Positions 6,845 to 9,690 of a stretch of 9,690 nucleotides of DNA are shown piece by piece (positions within the stretch are counted from its first letter, which is position 1; every line of letters starts with the position of its first letter). The notes below the pieces were generated by a model. The model was not told where the DNA came from and did no database searches. It saw only the letters and a program-made list of their open reading frames with translations. Made by a program: the position numbers and the translations under genes. The stretch covers positions 1 to 9,690 of the forward strand of contig JAHFCV010000085.1 of the NCBI GenBank assembly GCA_023249275.1, given 5' to 3'. The DNA comes from Candidatus Methanoperedens sp. GTDB taxonomy: Archaea; Halobacteriota; Methanosarcinia; Methanosarcinales; Methanoperedenaceae.

Positions 6845-8289
6845 ACATCACCGATATACTTTTCAATAAATCGTTTTACCTTCGGAGGCATCTCTCCCTT
6901 CATCTGGCTTGAAAGGTAAGAATCATTAATAAGCAACCGCGTGACCTCTATCATGTAGTTTTTCTTGAACTCGCTCATCTCGTCTATCCTTTCAAGCTTA
7001 TCCATGTAGAACTCCCGAAACGCCCTGAGTAAATGCTTATTCAACTCTTCACGCGTCATATTAACGGGTTTCACTATTGGTTCAACAAGGTTGTATTTTG
7101 AATAATCAAATTCCTCAACATACGGCGCAAGTTCGGGATAAATATCTGAATAGGGCCACGGCGCAATCGCCAAAAAAAACGCAAGGTCAGGATTATAGTA
7201 TTTCGCCAGTTTAATGGCAGCATCTATGGACTGGGGTGTCTCGTCGGGCATTCCCAGGACAAAAGAGGTTTCCGATATTATCCCTGCATTATTTATCAGG
7301 TCAATCGCTTCCTTGGACTCCTCAACTTTAAGGTTTTTCTGGTAGCGGTCAAGGGTATTCTGGCTCGCTGATTCAGCTCCGACATAAATATGAACAATAC
7401 CTGCTTTTTTATATTTTTCCATTATATCCTTATCCCGCATGATGTAGTCCACCCTTGTTTCCATCAAAAGCTCAAGGTCAAGGTTCTTTTCAATGAGCAG
7501 GTCAAGGATTTCCTCCCACCGTTTGCGGTCATACGTCGGGGTTTCATCCGCTATCATGGCTACATCCACTCCAAAATTAGCGTTCAGGTATTCCAGTTCT
7601 GATACGAAATTTTCAGGGCTTCGCGCTCTCCATTTCTCCCTCCAGAAAAGCCTCTGGGAACAGAAGGTGCACTTCTGCGTACAGCCCCTGGAAGAACTCA
7701 CAACCGCAAGCGTGGAGTTCTTTTTTGTCTTGAATGTATAATCCCGCCATTCAACCAGATTCCATGCAGCAGGCAGGACATCCAGGTCGGATATAAGCGG
7801 GCGTTGTTTTGTACAAATAATTTTCCCGTCCCGCATATAAGCAATTCCCGGTACATCAAGGTTATTCTCCGCAAAAAGATGGTTAAGAAGTTCCACAGTG
7901 GTTACTTCGCCCTCGCCCCGTATTACGTAATCCACAGCGCCGCCGTCTTTTTGCAGTATCTCTTCCCAGCAGAAAGTAGGATGTATACCCCCGAGGAGCG
8001 TAATTATCTCAGGATTGACTTCCTTGGCGATTTTAAGGACACTGATGGCATCGTAAAGGCTTGATGTATATGCCGCCGTCCCCACTGCATCAGGGCAATA
8101 ATCCTTTATGTGGTTCTTTATGTCTTTTAATGTATGGAACTTTGACATGGCATCGTATATCTTAACCTCATACCCTGCATTTTGCAGGCTGCCTGCAACG
8201 TACACCATGCCAAGCGGCATCCATGTGCCTGCAGACTCCAGTACGCCGCAGTGATATGGAGGTGTTATTAAAAGAACCTTTTTGGACAT
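6841..8289 (-). CDS. B12-binding domain / radical SAM protein, BchE-like
   Basis: 482 residues from the ATG at 8289; a TTG at 8310 would add seven, but ATG is preferred. Residues 1-145 form a cobalamin-binding-type domain, with MPLGMVYVAGSL, IYDAM, LLGGIHPTF and RGEGE blocks. The radical SAM core has C203-x3-C207-x2-C210 for the 4Fe-4S cluster. Several blocks beyond the common core recall BchE, the anaerobic Mg-protoporphyrin monomethylester cyclase: SRGC...FCSQ..FWR, ADETPTYDRK and FDYSKYNLVEPIVKP. This comparison is from memory. No other chlorophyll gene is present, so the substrate is unknown; another tetrapyrrole or a lipid is possible. It sits 24 bp after the cytochrome at 8314-9222, probably in one operon. 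No clear Shine-Dalgarno site is seen. Confidence 0.88.
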   Translation of the reverse strand: MSKKVLLITPPYHCGVLESAGTWMPLGMVYVAGSLQNAGYEVKIYDAMSKFHTLKDIKNHIKDYCPDAVGTAAYTSSLYDAISVLKIAKEVNPEIITLLGGIHPTFCWEEILQKDGGAVDYVIRGEGEVTTVELLNHLFAENNLDVPGIAYMRDGKIICTKQRPLISDLDVLPAAWNLVEWRDYTFKTKKNSTLAVVSSSRGCTQKCTFCSQRLFWREKWRARSPENFVSELEYLNANFGVDVAMIADETPTYDRKRWEEILDLLIEKNLDLELLMETRVDYIMRDKDIMEKYKKAGIVHIYVGAESASQNTLDRYQKNLKVEESKEAIDLINNAGIISETSFVLGMPDETPQSIDAAIKLAKYYNPDLAFFLAIAPWPYSDIYPELAPYVEEFDYSKYNLVEPIVKPVNMTREELNKHLLRAFREFYMDKLERIDEMSEFKKNYMIEVTRLLINDSYLSSQMKGEMPPKVKRFIEKYIGDV

Positions 8290-8313
8290 TGTATTATTAT
8301 AATGTTGCAAATA

Positions 8314-9222
8314 TTATTTTCGTTTTCTCCAGAGAAAGATTACAATTCCAATTAGTGTTAATAAAGATATCATAAGGATGGTGGCAACATACGACCTTTC
8401 CACGAGCCTTACCACTTCCTTCCCATGAAAACTCCTGAATTCTCCCTGCACATGGCAGCCCAGGCAGTCTTTATTTTTTGTATCCGTATGGGAGGAATCA
8501 GAAGGCAGCGGTTTTGCATTTCCCCATGCTTTTCGTACCGCAGGTTCCTCTTGCCTGTGACAGAAAGTGCAATCACTTGATTGTGGGAGGTGGTCAATCG
8601 AGGCAGTCCAGTGGTATATGTCGCTTCTGATAGCTATATCAGTATAATTCAGGTTAAAAGCAAAATATCCCCCGCTTTGGTCTTTGTACGTGAAACCCAC
8701 GCCGTGACACGAACCTTCGCCTGTTGAAGTATTAAACCCGAAACACGATGATAACCCGCCCTGCGGCGGTACATTTATTGTGGAATTTGAATAATGGGAA
8801 TATATCCTCGGAGTGAGATTAGTTATATCGTTTCTAAGGAGTATGGTTGAAGCTACCTTGTACTTACCCTCAACATGGCATCCCTCGCATGTGTTAACTA
8901 TCTGGGCAGCGTGCTCTTTCAAATTCGCATGGCAGGCAGGGCAGCTTTCCTGTTCCGGAGGCAGGTTTGTCTCATTGGAATCATCTGCTTCCCAGTCGAA
9001 TCCCTGGTGAATCGAGGCAGGAACAAAGAGCTTCTCGGAATGCTTTCCTGAAACCATGCTTGCATTCCAGTGGCAATTAAGGCACTGCGCATCCCCATGC
9101 CTTACTTTATGACAGGAAGAACATCCTTCTTCTGCGTCTGCTCGCGCTACTTGAAATGTACTTGCCGTAAGTAAAATACTCACTACTATTAAAATCCTCA
9201 ATTTCGAAGCCATTGCATACAT
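8314..9222 (-). CDS. Membrane-bound multiheme cytochrome c with C-terminal anchor
   Basis: 302 residues. A signal peptide (1-30, likely cut after ARADA) exports it, and a helix at 277-297 followed by RKRK anchors the C-terminus with the hemes outside. Six canonical motifs are present: CSSCH 34-38, CLNCH 47-51, CPACH 94-98, CEGCH 112-116, CTFCH 218-222 and CLGCH 253-257. A seventh possible site has its cysteines far apart (C160, C172-H173, a CX11CH spacing) followed by GVGF. Several sequons (NAS, NLT, NST, NTS, NYT) suggest glycosylation. Likely role: passing electrons between the membrane quinone-type pool and outer cytochromes; this is inference. Start codons at 9222 and 9213 (Met4) are both possible. 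It heads an operon with the BchE-like gene. Confidence 0.92.
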   Translation of the reverse strand: MYAMASKLRILIVVSILLTASTFQVARADAEEGCSSCHKVRHGDAQCLNCHWNASMVSGKHSEKLFVPASIHQGFDWEADDSNETNLPPEQESCPACHANLKEHAAQIVNTCEGCHVEGKYKVASTILLRNDITNLTPRIYSHYSNSTINVPPQGGLSSCFGFNTSTGEGSCHGVGFTYKDQSGGYFAFNLNYTDIAIRSDIYHWTASIDHLPQSSDCTFCHRQEEPAVRKAWGNAKPLPSDSSHTDTKNKDCLGCHVQGEFRSFHGKEVVRLVERSYVATILMISLLTLIGIVIFLWRKRK

Positions 9223-9245
9223 TGCATTAATATAGGTAGCTTGCT

Positions 9246-9254
9246 GTATATTTA
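9246..9254 (-). promoter_or_regulatory. TATA-like box for the small cytochrome operon
   Basis: TAAATATAC on the minus strand is centred about 28 bp before the ATG at 9222. Initiation at the usual archaeal distance would fall at or next to the start codon, giving a leaderless mRNA and explaining the lack of a Shine-Dalgarno site. The rest of the 81-bp gap shows no other signal. Confidence 0.4.
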
Positions 9255-9303
9255 CCCTGCTCTATTCCGAGGTTTCCAACTGTGAAGATTGCTTTATGCA
9301 AAT

Positions 9304-9690
9304 TTACTGCATGTTATCTATTACGTATCTCGCCTCAGCTTTTAGAACATTAGCCCAATCCTGGGCAATGCCTTTGTTCGTTTGCGCCTCAACTTCCTTC
9401 ACATAAGCTTCCAGGATATTCTTAGCTGCCGTCTTCTGACCTGCGTCTATCTTTGCTCTTGCTGAATTAAGCTTTGCCTTCAAACTGTTGGCTACGTCGT
9501 TATTGCTTATCAACATACCAGTGCTGCCTCGCGCGGGGGCTGAGGCTATAGCTACCGTGCTGCTGGAATTGCCACGCTCGGTAAGCGCCGCAAGGCTGTC
9601 TATAGTAGCTATCACATTAAACATCACTTTCTGACTGTTATGATTAACTGCATTATCTTCTGCACCAATGTAAAACTCATGCGTGCCGAA
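9304..9690 (-). CDS. C-terminal part of a surface protein: OmpL47-like repeat end plus FIMAH-like domain
   Basis: The frame is open to the right edge, so this is the last 128 residues of a longer protein; the internal ATGs at 9627 and nearby are not taken as starts. The first 25 residues (GTHEFYIGAEDNAVN...) match the end of an OmpL47-type or Ig-like repeat, where a G-x-H-x-(F/Y)-x-x-x-A-x-D-N-A-x-N pattern is common. The remainder, with NSLKAKLNSARAKIDAGQ, AAKNILEAYVKEVEAQ and a closing alpha-helix, resembles the helical FIMAH domain, which often ends large secreted proteins. No cysteine and no membrane helix is present in this part. Function is unknown; adhesion or cell-wall binding is a family-based guess. 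Confidence 0.8.
   Translation of the reverse strand, partial: FGTHEFYIGAEDNAVNHNSQKVMFNVIATIDSLAALTERGNSSSTVAIASAPARGSTGMLISNNDVANSLKAKLNSARAKIDAGQKTAAKNILEAYVKEVEAQTNKGIAQDWANVLKAEARYVIDNMQ

Noticed and set aside
8290..8310. TTG start for the radical SAM gene, adding seven residues
   Set aside because: The added residues are not typical of the family's N-terminus, which starts just before the KVLLITPP strand. The ATG at 8289 fits better, though neither has a ribosome site.
9304..9627. A self-contained 107-residue gene starting at 9627
   Set aside because: The same frame stays open to the window edge and the upstream residues look like the end of an OmpL47-like repeat, so this is the tail of a larger protein.
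1..9690. CRISPR arrays, tRNA/rRNA genes, insertion sequences
   Set aside because: No regularly spaced direct repeats, cloverleaf patterns, transposase motifs or terminal inverted repeats were seen on either strand.

Overview
The window most likely comes from an archaeon that makes large extracellular multiheme c-type cytochromes. An anaerobic methanotroph of the Methanoperedens/ANME-2 group or a relative is my best guess; this is inference, not proof. The reasons are a giant Asn/Ser/Thr-rich cytochrome with about fifty N-glycosylation sequons, archaeal surface-protein domains, AT-rich TATA-like boxes at archaeal spacing before several genes, weak or absent Shine-Dalgarno sites, and frequent ATA/AGG codons.

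Layout, left to right. Bases 1-3807 (minus strand) are one unbroken reading frame of 1269 codons that runs off the left edge. It encodes a membrane-anchored protein with about 550 residues of beta-sandwich domains followed by at least 18 heme-binding motifs. Bases 3808-4004 are its upstream region, with a 9-bp-stem hairpin behind the preceding operon, a TATA-like box and a 7-bp palindrome. Bases 4005-6249 (minus) are an overlapping resB-ccsA pair, the two membrane subunits of System II cytochrome c heme ligation. Bases 6250-6370 are a divergent promoter region. Bases 6371-6844 (plus) encode a membrane-anchored thioredoxin-like protein with a CYWC active site. It meets, stop codon to stop codon, a minus-strand B12-binding/radical SAM protein (6841-8289) that strikingly resembles BchE. 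Just upstream of that gene, in the same operon, is a smaller membrane-bound cytochrome (8314-9222) with six canonical heme motifs and one odd one. The right edge (9304-9690, minus) holds the C-terminal end of another surface protein: the end of an OmpL47-like repeat followed by a FIMAH-like domain.

How the genes may work together. The resB-ccsA products would transport heme and attach it to CXXCH motifs outside the cell membrane. The thioredoxin-like protein would keep those cysteines reduced. The two cytochromes are obvious clients: the small one, held by a C-terminal membrane helix, could take electrons at the membrane, and the giant one could carry them out through the cell wall. The BchE-like radical SAM enzyme does not fit the usual maturation set and is the most intriguing neighbour. 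No RNA genes, insertion sequences or CRISPR arrays were seen.
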